From Argentina anserina (taxonomy: Eukaryota; Streptophyta; Magnoliopsida; Rosales; Rosaceae): 64,000 bases of DNA. The notes under the pieces were generated by a model. That model was not told where the DNA came from, ran no database searches, and saw nothing but the letters and a program-made list of their open reading frames with translations. The stretch lies in the NCBI RefSeq assembly GCF_933775445.1, contig NC_065876.1, positions 6,882,001 through 6,946,000 of the forward strand. The letters run 5' to 3'. Shown here piece by piece: positions 49,148 to 59,836 of this stretch; position 1 is the first letter of the stretch; each line of letters starts with the position of its first letter. The translations under genes and the position numbers were made by a program.

Positions 49148-52100
49148 TTACAGATTGCCTTCCTCATTTGCCACCTGATCATATTTTACATTTATTAACA
49201 CAACCACATGGGAAAAATACTGTAACATGACAACAGCAAAGAAGCATGCAGAGACTTCACCTGAGGTGTGCTGAAGTTGGTGAAAGTGTCAGGTCCACGC
49301 AGCAGGACGGCTGCTTTGTCGTACACCATAGCTGCATCCTCAGCCGTATCAAATGTACCCAACCAGAGTCGTCTTCCACTATGAGGCTCTCTAATCTCGG
49401 CTGCCCATTTTCCCCAGGGTCTCTGCCTCACTCCTAGGAACTTGTTCTTGTTTGCCCGTGCCTTTGCACCACAGAACTTCTTCCAGGTTATCTGCGCCTT
49501 CAACATTTGGCAAGTAGCTGGAAGTCCAGATTTTCCGCCCATCTTCTTCTGCCACATCCTTGTTGTCCTGCTCCTCCAAACACCACTATCATTTTTGTTG
49601 GGGGACGACTCAATCATAATCTCATTGATGAACTTCTTGACTCGGTGACAAGTGGCCAAGGGCTCAGCCTCTTCATCACTGGAGGACTCTGTTGCATCAC
49701 CATCCGTGACAGATATCCGTACAAATCTCGGCTTGATCAACTTGGCGTCCATCTGAGTATGCCGATCTACCTAGTAGGTGAAATTCATATAGTATGGTGT
49801 TTGAGCATCAATATCATCTATATAATATGTAAAGAGGATATCTTATATGAACCAAAAATAACAGAAGGAAACTCTTACTTTAGTGGTTCCATCCCCATCA
49901 ATCAAACCGCCGATACTATGTTCGAAACTGCATGTGTTAAGCCATACCTTATTTGGTTAGTTTACTAAAACCATCATAGAACTAATTGCAAACTACTGAA
50001 TTGTGCATTCTACTCAACTCACCTCTTTGATGCCTCAAAGACTAGGTTTCCAGGATCACTCTTGAGACCATCATCTAGAACTGGTACTGCACAACCGTGG
50101 AATCCCTTTTTTAACTTTAACTTGACCTTTAACTTTTTTGTTAGATCTTGGCCCAAATTGTCCAATTTTTCAGAAAGCTTTTCATGTGCTTGAAGAAAGC
50201 TGCATATGATAGTACGCTTAAAATCAGTTTCATTGCACTTAGTGACAAAAACACAAATTAACAGAACACTTGAAACGCTTTTCCTGTGGAAATCTGCATG
50301 TATTATAAGATCAAAAACTTCAGTTTGGTTACATTTCGAACTAACTGCTGTGGTGGGAATAGACTCAACTTGGATTCTAGACTCTAACTTGGAAAGGCAA
50401 AAACCAAGCTAAGCAAAGGAAAACAGAATAATCACTTGATGGTCCAAGGACCATCTTCATATCATTATCCTTGTGACTATCCAATCCACCTCCCGTACAC
50501 TCCAACATTTTAGTTTGCTTTCCCGGAGTTTGGAGAAAACTTTGACTGATCATAAAATTAACATTTAGTATGATTATAATAGCTTCCAGCGGCAGACCTA
50601 TGTTAGGGTCTGATGGGCCCAGACCCTTACCAGTTTTGTACAGCTTCCCTAATTATCAAATCTACGTAAACTATAAATGAACCCCTCCTATATTAAATTT
50701 TCCTTCCTGTTTAAATACGATGCTTGAAATCTTATTAAATCCTGTTGTATCAGGCTTATAATTAATATTTTTTAGCAAGTATTAAACATTGAATATCCGG
50801 CAAGACCTTGAATATAGTTATAAAAAGACATTATCTACTGTTAGTTTAAACATATATGTAACTACTGCTAGTTTATTCATTCATATAAACATATACTTCA
50901 ATTTTAGGTATTCGAATCATTGAATGAGGAGAAAAAACATCCCCCCCCCCCCCCAACAAAGAAAGGGAAATAAATAAATAAATATAATCTTGGGCCCACC
51001 ATACACTATTAGAGTTGTCCAAATGAGGGAAAGAAAGAGAAAAAAAGAAGTGAAGATATGAGCAACATCTAATTCACATAATAACTTTAGCTCCAGATAC
51101 CTCTTTGATGCCTTAAGGACAGGGTGTGTGGCATCATCATTGGAGCTGTCCAATCCAACTGGTACTGCACGCCCATCTAGGCCCGTACTGTCCAATATTT
51201 TGCCATGCTTTTCCGGCGCTTGAAGAGAACTGCCCCTGTTCATGAGATCCAACATTTAGCATCATTACAATTGACGGCCACAATGAGGTGGAAGGAAAAA
51301 AAAAAGATGAAGAGAATGTTAGAGCGGGCAGAGGTAAATATAATGAATTAAGATCCACACACCTATTTGATGCTTCAAGGACTACCTGCCTAGCATCATC
51401 CTTGGAACTCTCATATCCCAGTGCTCGCATTTCCATTCGCTTTAACTTGAACTTTAACCTATTTGTTACATCTTGGCCCAAATTAACAAATGGTCTGCAA
51501 AGCTTTCCCTGTGCTTGAAAAATGGACCTGCTTGTGAGATCAAAATTTGCTTGGTTACGTTTAGGGACAACATCAGAGAACCAACTAGAAACTGCAGAGT
51601 GGCTAATAATCATATACGAATTCTCTAGCTCCATAAGACTCGCATACCTCTTTGATGACCCAAGGACTACATGCCCAGCATCACCCTTAGGACTCCCATA
51701 TCCAACTGGTAATGTGTTCCCATTGATCACCTTTAACTTCTTGATTACTTCTTGTCCCATGTTCTCTGATATTTAACTGTCACAAACTGCAGTCACAGTC
51801 GAGTTAATATTCAATCACTCTTCACAGCTGCATACATAGAATGTAATTATAACAACCTGGATCTCTAAACTAAAACAAAACCAGTTTTACTAGCTATTCT
51901 TTTAAAAATGTACTAAAATAAAAGAAGAAGATCACTGTAAAACAGAAGGTAACATATTGACAATCAACTTAAGAAAGTCTTCTCAAAAGAAAAATCATTT
52001 GTCACTTTACAAACAGAGTACTTTTCTTTTGCATAAAACAATGAAAGTACGACAGATATTGCAATATAGTTTCAATTACAAGGAAGAAAATACTCCGACT

Positions 52101-53094
52101 ACAAGTAAAAAAAAAACACAAGTATTGGTTCTTTTACAAAAGAAGATCTCCCTGTCAACTTGACTCAGCCCAGACTCTTCTGAAAGTTATCTATAATGAC
52201 GTGCAATCCCAACAATGAGTAGTGAACAAAAACATGCTCAGTGAATGACTCAAATGAGGAAACTAAAATAATGTTTCTCACCCAAGTAAAAACAAGGTTT
52301 CCAGGGAACCCGTTCGTAGCACACATTGTCCCAAAATCTGTCCGAATGACTCACATGCATATAAAGCTCACCGAAGAGCAAATGCGTACTCACTTCAGAC
52401 GACGACAACACCATGATCATACAGTAGCAATAATATGCTTGTGCAATCTTTCTATGAATCAGATGCCATTGTAACCCACACATCACAAATTGAAAGGCCA
52501 CCTCAAGCTGGCCAACTAAATACATACGAGAATCGCCATCGCAAAACCAGTTAATTAACTGAACTGGGCTACCTGGTGCCCATTATTCATGCGCTCCAAT
52601 AACACAAGAGTCGTAATGTTTCAATCCAAAACTATTTATCACACTGTTTTCAGCTATACCTTTCAATCAAATAGCTTGGTAACAAATCGACCATTGAAAC
52701 ATGGTCCTCTGCCCATAAATTTACTTTACAACAGTGCTAAATTAAGGAAAGCATCGAATTACTTGTCCAAGTAGAAACAGGCCGAATCCCTCAAACACAA
52801 TCCTAAATAATAAGTAGCAGGAAAGCAAGACAAGGTTCACCGTAATTTCTTATTCTTATGAGACTGAGCAAAGCACACAAAAACTTTAAGGTGGAACCAA
52901 GAACCATCGACCCATAATATCTCACCATCGGAACAGTATAGTTTACCACTCGCATCATTGAGGGAAAATACAGACAAGAACTCGAACAAGTGAATTGAAT
53001 CAACCCCAAGAATACAGACAAGAATTCTAATGTCGTAGCAGTAAATAACTAGAAGAAAACAAACATAGAGTCACTCACCCAAGGACAGAACCAT
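49148..53094 (-). CDS. Chimeric CRF: tandem-repeat exons fused in frame to a CRF-AP2/ERF exon
   Basis: Eight coding exons: 53094-53079, 51765-51648, 51527-51363, 51229-51101, 50199-50023, 49927-49879, 49752-49261, 49174-49148. All borders are GT-AG and phases close to 390 residues. Residues 1-201 come from homologous repeat exons (pattern S-x-LQA ... NLGQD ... KLK ... V(L/F)EASKR), each ending in phase 2. A 49-base linker exon ([17 protein letters not shown]) changes phase 2 to 0. The CRF domain (about 226-264, [19 protein letters not shown]) and AP2/ERF domain (322-378) follow, then VANEEGNL and stop. The acidic CRF tail is absent. The AP2 start is partly duplicated ([20 protein letters not shown]), and Leu324 stands where ERFs have a DNA-contact Arg. 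The ATG at 53094 is preferred because MVLSLENMGQE then aligns with LDNLGQDL of a later repeat; starts at 51760 or 49752 are alternatives. The 5' exon extends to about 53300 and holds an 11-codon upstream frame. Function of the repeat region is unknown. Confidence 0.65.
50023..51765 (-). repeat. Tandem array of five homologous exons
   Basis: Units at 51765-51648, 51527-51363, 51229-51101, 50545-50436 and 50199-50023. Shared blocks at DNA level: CTTCAAGCAC-type start, AATTTGGGCCAAGAT in the second and fifth, and a CATCAAA(G/T)AG|GT donor in four of five. The intact units all exit in phase 2 and those after the first also enter in phase 2, so they can be duplicated or skipped without breaking frame. 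The fourth (50545-50436) has lost its donor context and is 110 bases long, out of phase. Confidence 0.85.
50930..50960. repeat. Poly-C tract in an intron of the CRF chimera
   Basis: An uninterrupted C run from 50941 (about 14 bases) lies in the intron between the third and fourth repeat exons. A TE-like fragment beginning CAGCGGCAGACCTATGTTAG-like sequence follows on the other side at about 50587-50700. Confidence 0.8.
51766..53078 (-). other. Large first intron of the CRF chimera
   Basis: About 1.3 kb between the 5' exon donor (TTGG|GTGAGT) and the first repeat exon acceptor (TATCAG). No coding exon resembling the repeat unit is seen inside. First introns of this size often hold enhancer elements in plants; none is identified here. 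Confidence 0.4.
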
Positions 53095-53339
53095 CCGAGG
53101 GCCAAGCCCTTTCACTTCAACTAACCCCTCTTTGCCTTTCCACAGAACTCAACCCGATCTCGCTCACGAGAACCCAAACTCTACAGCTCACCTCTGTTTT
53201 CTCCTCCTACCTCCTTCCTTCATTTTTCTTTTTCCTCTCTACTTTCTTCTCTTCTCCTTTCCTTTTTCTCCCTCCACCGTCCTCTTCCCCAAAACCAAAA
53301 CCAAAACTAAAACTATCCTTATCTCTTAATTGTTTAATA

Positions 53340-54142
53340 AGACCAGATTTTAGAAACAAAAAAATTAAAATTAAATATATATGCATGTATACAAATATAA
53401 CCCAAAGTGAATGTAAAAGTGTACGAAAGAATTGGAAAATTAAGGTCATCTCCGATTAAAAATGCTAAAACAGCTGTAGGGTATAGTTAAATTATTTATT
53501 AATGTGACATTAATCATTTTAATATTATGATTATATTTTTAGCCATAAATTATATTTTAGAATTTTATATTAAATTCTTATTTAAAATGAATATATTGTT
53601 TTCATACTTAAGAAATTAATTATGATATTTTAATTAATTATTTTAATAAAATTATAATATTTTTCTATAAAATCATATTTAACATAATAATATATATTTA
53701 ATAAAATAAAAATAATTAAATAATAATATTGTGAATTCATCTATCTCTTATATGTCGATAACTTAAAAACTAGAATGATTATTTTTTGTAAACATATAGA
53801 TAATTTTCTGTAATCCATTTATGTATAGACCTTAACTAATTTTCCTCCTCAAATAAATTTTTATTGTATTAAACAATAAAATAAAAATTAAGTATATTAA
53901 TTAAACTAATTAAAATTAATAATTGTAATCATCAAAATTAAAATTTTATTAATTAATAAAGATTTAAATTTATTTTACTAATCAACAAACAATAAAATTA
54001 TATCGGTCGGTATTAATTAAACAAATAGACCTTGTGAAAATATCAACATCTCTTTCCCTTTTTGCCCTCTTCCTAAAATATCCTCACCCAACATGAATTT
54101 AATTAACCAAGGGTAGCATAGTAAACTCATACAACAACAAAA
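53340..54142. other. Very AT-rich intergenic spacer
   Basis: About 800 bases dominated by A/T runs upstream of the CRF chimera. TATA-like strings are too frequent to name a promoter. No gene seen. Confidence 0.5.
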
Positions 54143-54151
54143 TATGCAAAA

Positions 54152-55068
54152 GGAAAAATTGACCAGACAGTGTCTTACATTTGAGTCATTCTAAGATTTG
54201 GTATCACAAGTTTGAAAAATTTCAAAACAGTTTCTCACAATTTAACTCTAGACGAATATTGGTATCAAAAATAGTTACTTTGTATATAAAATATAAAATG
54301 ACCACTTTACCCTCTATTCTTTTTGTTTTATGGGTTTTATTAGGATCTTTTTTCTCAGTTCAAGCCTATTATCTCCTCCATCTCTCTAGTCTCAATGTCC
54401 TAAACCAAGATTCCCATAATAGCTTAATTGTGGAATCTAATCTATATGTAGATTAGGTTCAAAAGAAATTGGTTTCCGCCATCACTGACTCGCCATAAAC
54501 AAATGTATTATTGGTTTCCATTTAGTTAAAAAAAAGTCTCAAACCCATATTCATTCTTCTCATCCTTTCTCTAATGAACACTCTTAAATTTGTATCAAAC
54601 CGAAAAATATTCTCATCCCTTTGTGATTATTTTATTTCCAATTTAACGACAATTTATATTTCACAAATAGATGCAAAAGGAGGAGGTGGAAGAGAGCAGT
54701 GATGGACAAGGATTTATGGGTTTGGGAAGGAGTGGTTGGGGAAATTGAATTAAGAAGAGACCTTAGAGTTAATTGGGTAACGATGTTGAAGGAGATGATT
54801 CTAAGTTTGCCTCCATCGATGATCGATACAAATCAACAAATGAGAGAGCCGAGAAGTTCTCTATCGATTTTTTTTTGTCTTGAGATAATAATAATTATAA
54901 TAAAATTTAGAAATAGACAAAAATATCCTTTGAAGTTGCAAGATTATTGTTTTTATATACTGCTATTAGATCGAGATTAGAATGTGAGACACATTTTTGA
55001 AATTTCTTAAACTTAAGATACCAAAAGTTAGAATGACCCAAATGAGACACTATTGGGTCCATTTTTCC
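54152..55068. mobile_element. Mutator-like non-autonomous element, 917 bp, 9-bp target-site duplication
   Basis: Long terminal inverted repeats of about 105-110 bases: GGAAAAATTGACC ... GAGTCATTCTAAGATTTGGT at the left against GGAAAAATGGACC ... GGGTCATTCTAACTTTTGGT read from the right. A perfect 9-bp duplication TATGCAAAA flanks it (54143-54151 and 55069-55077). Long TIRs and a 9-bp duplication define Mutator-like elements. The interior has no MuDR-type transposase; frames at 54181-54456 and 54699-54980 are not recognisable proteins. Confidence 0.92.
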
Positions 55069-55077
55069 TATGCAAAA

Positions 55078-56390
55078 TAATCATGTTCAATTTTCTCATG
55101 TAACTTCCCCTTTGCATACTTAACCCACGTCTCCGAAATAACTTCCACTTCATTGTTGAGGGACGCTAGGCTTCTATGTTCTTTTTTCAAGTTAATGTCT
55201 ACATAGGATCAATTCATTTTGCTATGTAATAAATCATCGCAGGTATAGTTCGAAAGAGGAAAATCACCTCAACTGAGCAACGGAATTTAGTCTACGATTG
55301 TTCTTCATTATCATGGAACTTGGAATTGCATTTGCATAGAGAGAATAGTGAGGTCTAACCGTCTAAGTACTAGACTTTGCTTATAGTTAAACCCTAGAGA
55401 ATGACGAGAGATAAAAAGAAACTAAATCACCACAATATCATTCGTCAGTTTCTTCTTCTTCTTCTTCGCTATATGCATTGTGCATTTATCTCTAGTGCCT
55501 CCGGAGGGTATTCAACTATCTCTACGAACTGCAATGTATGGTGTTGGGTCAGCTGTCTATATACCATTGTAAGTACTACCACTAACTCCTTGTTTGTCTA
55601 TAAGAATTGCAACGGTAGGTTATGTAACAATCTATCATACATTGTGAGTACTACCACTAAATCCTTGTCGGCATTTCTTTAATTAAAAAAAAAAGATAAT
55701 CACCTAATTCCTACACTCATATCTTGCAATGATCTTAATTACTTGTGTAAAGCATTTTTATAGGGTTTTGTGTACGAAAAGTTTTTTTTTTATGAAATTG
55801 TGTATGAAAAGTTGATCAGCCTAAAATTAATATTGAAATGAGAGATGAGAAGTTCAAATTATGTCAAAAATGACAAAAATCAAAACTCCTAACTGAAGTA
55901 ACAACCCGGAGATGTTGTATAAACAAACTGTAACTAATGGTACACTCATGTTCTTGGAAAATGCAAATAGTGAAATACTGTAGGCGGCTGGAAGTTGTGA
56001 GAGAACTCTACTAGCAGCACATAGGAACGATCCTTGCATAACCTCATCAATATCTACTCTTTGAACTTAGTTTGTATCAACTTTCTGCCTGGAAAACAAA
56101 TGCTTGTATACTGCTTGACGGCCAATCAACGATGACATCGAAAGATAACTGTATATGAGTAGCCTTCCCTTCCTTTTATATATATCGGTAGGGATCAACA
56201 TTTGTGAGGCAAGTTATATCACAATTGTACAGATTGCTCCTGAAATAAGAGACATATGCATTATAAAGAAAATCGCAAAGCAGCGGCGGAGCTACTCTAA
56301 GACCAAAGGGGACCATGGCTCCCCTCAAGTTTTGACATATATATGTTATTTTTGGTATGCTAGCTCATATTAGTTCATTCTTAGGTTAAT
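55078..56390. other. Gene-free DNA with a TE-end-like phrase
   Basis: Frames at 55401-55682 and 56155-56373 have no family features. CAGCGGCGGAGCTACTC at about 56279, followed by GGGGACCATGGCTCCCC, resembles a widespread plant DNA-transposon end; a similar phrase lies near 50590. Confidence 0.35.
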
Positions 56391-56399
56391 AACACTACT

Positions 56400-57843
56400 G
56401 ACACTGATGTGCTCATATTATCTTATATTTCTATGCATCATATTATTTGTTTATATGTTTAGTTTTCTAATTTATGATTGATTTATGTTATTTTAGTATG
56501 TTTATAGGTCCGTGTTAAAGAAAGAAGAAAATAAACTAAAATGAGTTAACAAATATTAAATAGCAATTATATTCTTCATTGTCATAATTTGCATGTGCAG
56601 GATGTCCAACTTTTCCGAGCTACTGTGAAAGTTACATATCGAATCAGACCATGAGCCTTATACTATTGGAAAGATGCAGAAGTCTATTTTTTGTAAGATT
56701 TTACGGATCTTGATTTCGATACTCTGAGAGAAACTTATAATTCTTTGAGTGACGAGAGGTCATAGTTGAAATATGCTCGAGTTTGATAACACTCGTGGTA
56801 GTTCAAGTTTCATAGCACAAGTGTATTCAAATCCAATATATCAATGTCAATGATTCAGATGAAGATGCAAAGAGTATATGAATTCTTACGTTTACAAAAG
56901 ATATTTCAAGATTTTCTCATTCTATATCAAAATAGGAGTCTGGAACCAAGTCTTACAAGGAAACTGAAGTCAAAATGAGCAAAATCTTTCCTATATAAAG
57001 GAGCACAAATTTTTTATGGGAGGAGGTCTCTATAGCACAATGTAGACGTCAAATGAGTAGAGACCATCCATCCATTTTCACCATTCCATTCTTTTATGTT
57101 TTCCTTAGTTGTATTTTGAAAAACCTTTTTCTAGGGTTAAGATGATGCTCTTTCAAGATTGGTCATGTAGTTTGATGTTTTAATTGATGGATCTATAGTT
57201 TCTTTATGATGAATTTTTAGTCATTATTTGAATTGATATTTTATGTTTAAGTTATTTGATTGATCACCTTAAGGCTTTGCTTTGCATCTAGTAATTAGAA
57301 GATGAATTTGAGGTGTACCTGCAATATAATTCAACTTAGCTTCTTGTGATTAAGAGTTGCGAATTACATTATTGTCGTATATGAAGTGATGATTTACATG
57401 ATTCTCTTGTTTTTCTAGAATGTAATGAGTCATTCATATTAAATTTATGTCGTACTTGGATAGACTGCATGCTAAGATATACGACATTTGCCGTACTTAG
57501 AGAGTATCATACACTTGAGGAAAACTATGGTCTAAGTGTCGTACCTGGACTTAGATATGGGAATTGTCATCTAGAGATACAAACGAATCCATGAATTGCA
57601 TCGATACATAAATAAGATTGTTAGGTGGTTGATTTTGATACCCTAAGTTTCATCTTGTTTGTTTGTTTCATATATTATTTCAAAATCTTAAAATCATATT
57701 CCAATTACTTTATGTTTTTAGTTTAGATTAATTAAGTTAGAATTTAGACCGATTCTTTATCCCTAGTTAGAACGACCTCGTATTTACTCACTATACTAAC
57801 GACGATTCGTGCGCTTGCGAGATCTAAATAAAATTTCACAACA
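56400..57843 (+). mobile_element. Probable solo or truncated Ty3-type (Tat/Athila-like) LTR
   Basis: The right part ends with TTAGAACGACCTCGTATTTA, then ACGATTCGTGCGCTTGCGAG and a TTTCACAACA end, the conserved 3' end that I associate with plant Tat/Athila-group LTRs. The preceding 1.4 kb is AT-rich, non-coding and LTR-like in composition. No primer site or gag/pol follows. I could not fix the left end or a target-site duplication, so the left boundary is approximate. Confidence 0.45.
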
Positions 57844-58419
57844 TGCACCCCAATATATGACTTTGATTGGCTTTCCCGCCTTTCCACCACTATCATCAAG
57901 CTTGTACTTTAGTTCCAGAGTAAAACTACCAAAGAGGGAAGGAGGAAGAGTTTTCCATTTAACAAGTTTTAAGAAAGTGAAATGCAAGAATAACTAATAA
58001 ATGAGTAATGACTTCAGGATTCATCTGGATAATAATCAGATAGACTTGAATGAGACATCTTACATCTTCAGGGAGTTGCTATCTAAAATTTAGTAAGTGA
58101 GCCTCATTTCTCATTGGTTGTAGTGTGTAACTTAAACACTCGATAATATCATATGATCAATGTGTTCTCACTAGCAATAATTAGGAGAAGCAGTTAGTGT
58201 ACACAGACCTGGTGGAACTAAGGAGAAGCAGCAAAACTTTTGGTCCAACACTGATATAATCATGAGTATATGTACAAAGACTAAACCTGCAAACAAACAT
58301 AAGGCTATCACCTAAACGATGTATGCACTGACCATCTTACGTGTTAAAAGTAGACGTATTTTAATGTGTGGGAAATATAATAGCTATTTATTATAAGTGA
58401 TCACTCGGTGAAACCAATG
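57844..58419. other. Gene-free DNA
   Basis: No supported feature. Confidence 0.45.
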
Positions 58420-58428
58420 TCTCACATA

Positions 58429-58587
58429 GTAAGTAAATTTGTCGACCACCATTCTTGTGCCCACTCTTTTAAACTCATGACATGTGTCTTTTCCCAACTC
58501 ATATTTAGATAATAATTGAGCAATTGGACACATGTCGTAAGTTTAAAAAATTAGACACAAAAATTGTGGTCGGCAAATTTGTTTCCA
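58429..58587. mobile_element. Mutator-type MITE, 159 bp, 9-bp target-site duplication
   Basis: Inverted arms AAATTTGTCGACCACCATTC (left) and AAATTTGCCGACCACAATTT (from the right), continuing through GACATGTGTC on both sides, form a near-complete hairpin. A perfect 9-bp repeat TCTCACATA flanks it at 58420-58428 and 58588-58596. Non-coding. Confidence 0.85.
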
Positions 58588-58596
58588 TCTCACATA

Positions 58597-59720
58597 CTTA
58601 CAAGTTAGCAAGACTTGTTTGCCACACATAAGATTTTATGGCAGTTGTGACAAAATTGACTTTTAAATTTACTAAATACATCATCACAGTCGATTTTATT
58701 TAGATGATAGATTTCTAAAAGGGTGAGTCCATCAATGAAAATTTGACAATTCCCCAAAATGAAAGAAAACTTTATTTATTTTGCAAATGATTTTGTAATT
58801 ATACATCTCGAATCTTGACTCTCAAAATGGTTCAATGCAATGGAAGAAATTCATCAATAGGAGAATTTAAATTTTGTAATGTGAAACCTCTTGCCCCCTT
58901 GGTGTCTGAAGCACCTCATCATGGACATTATCCAAATCTGAAGCTCGTTAAAAACATCTTTTTGACTCGTATCTCCCTTGAAGCTAATTTCCTAACTGAT
59001 TTTGTAATGGTCATAGACTTGTAGCGTCTCTATGCTTAAGATCGAGTTCAACCCGTTGCGTTCTTCAGATCTTCTTGTCTTCCATCTTGTTATACTGACA
59101 ATCTTCAACATGCGCATCTTTCTAGTCTATTTTTTTCCCTCCTAACCACGGTGGATTATTTTCACCTAAGTCATATGAATTCTCACAAAGTCATCCGATA
59201 ATTATCGATTTCTAGTAAAATTTTGTTCATTGTTCATCTTGATCTTGTCTCGCACTGTCACATTATCGTATGATGCAAAGAATTATGGTATTAGTGTGTT
59301 TTCATTTTATTTATCCACTAGCCTCATAACACACTCCATGTGTGGAATTTTGCGTTTGTTTTTTCTAACATAAATTATGGAAAAATAAAATAAAATAAAT
59401 AGTGGGTAGTTATCATATTGATAGTTATTATCTATTTTACAATTCTATATAGTGATCATGACTGTTTCCTTATTTTTCTCATTCTATAATTTCTTTTCAC
59501 ATTTATATATTACAAATTACAATTATATTGTTCGAAACAAGTCAGATATATTTTAAAGTTTAATAAATATCAAGTAATTTAAGTAGTTTAAAAATTTAGC
59601 CATCTAAGTTTCTTTCTTACTCTATTAATACAAGATTTTGACTATCATTAATGGCCTAAAAGTTAAAAAGAAATGAAGCAGAAAAACACAAAAATAAGTC
59701 ACTACTCACAAGTGATTCTC
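58597..59720. other. Gene-free DNA upstream of the V-ATPase gene
   Basis: AT-rich, no supported exon. It should include distal promoter sequence of the V-ATPase subunit gene. Confidence 0.45.
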
Positions 59721-59725
59721 ACACG

Positions 59726-59733
59726 TATAAAAA
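59726..59733 (+). promoter_or_regulatory. TATA box of the V-ATPase subunit E gene
   Basis: TATAAAAA about 110 bases before the start codon, followed at the right distance by a C-rich leader. Placement fits a start near 59760. Confidence 0.6.
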
Positions 59734-59836
59734 CCGCTTGGACTCCATTTCGGTGTTTTACGACTGGAGAAAAAACTGACAGCCACAAAACAGATAGACC
59801 GATCTCCTCCGATTCAAACTCGCCGCCTCCGCCACC

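Noticed and set aside
49195..49752. Reading the second CRF as a single-exon 185-residue protein ending at 49195
   Set aside because: The last 21 residues after TPQ are unlike CRFs and follow a good CAG|GTGAAG donor; splicing to 49174-49148 is more likely, though retention is possible.
49752..50023. Direct splice of the last repeat exon (ending 50023) to the CRF exon at 49752
   Set aside because: It joins phase 2 to phase 0 and hits a stop after WTPS; the linker exon at 49927-49879 restores frame and is preferred.
53132..53449. Frames in the CT/GA-rich stretch at the 5' end of the CRF chimera
   Set aside because: They reflect a purine/pyrimidine-rich leader and promoter, not coding sequence.
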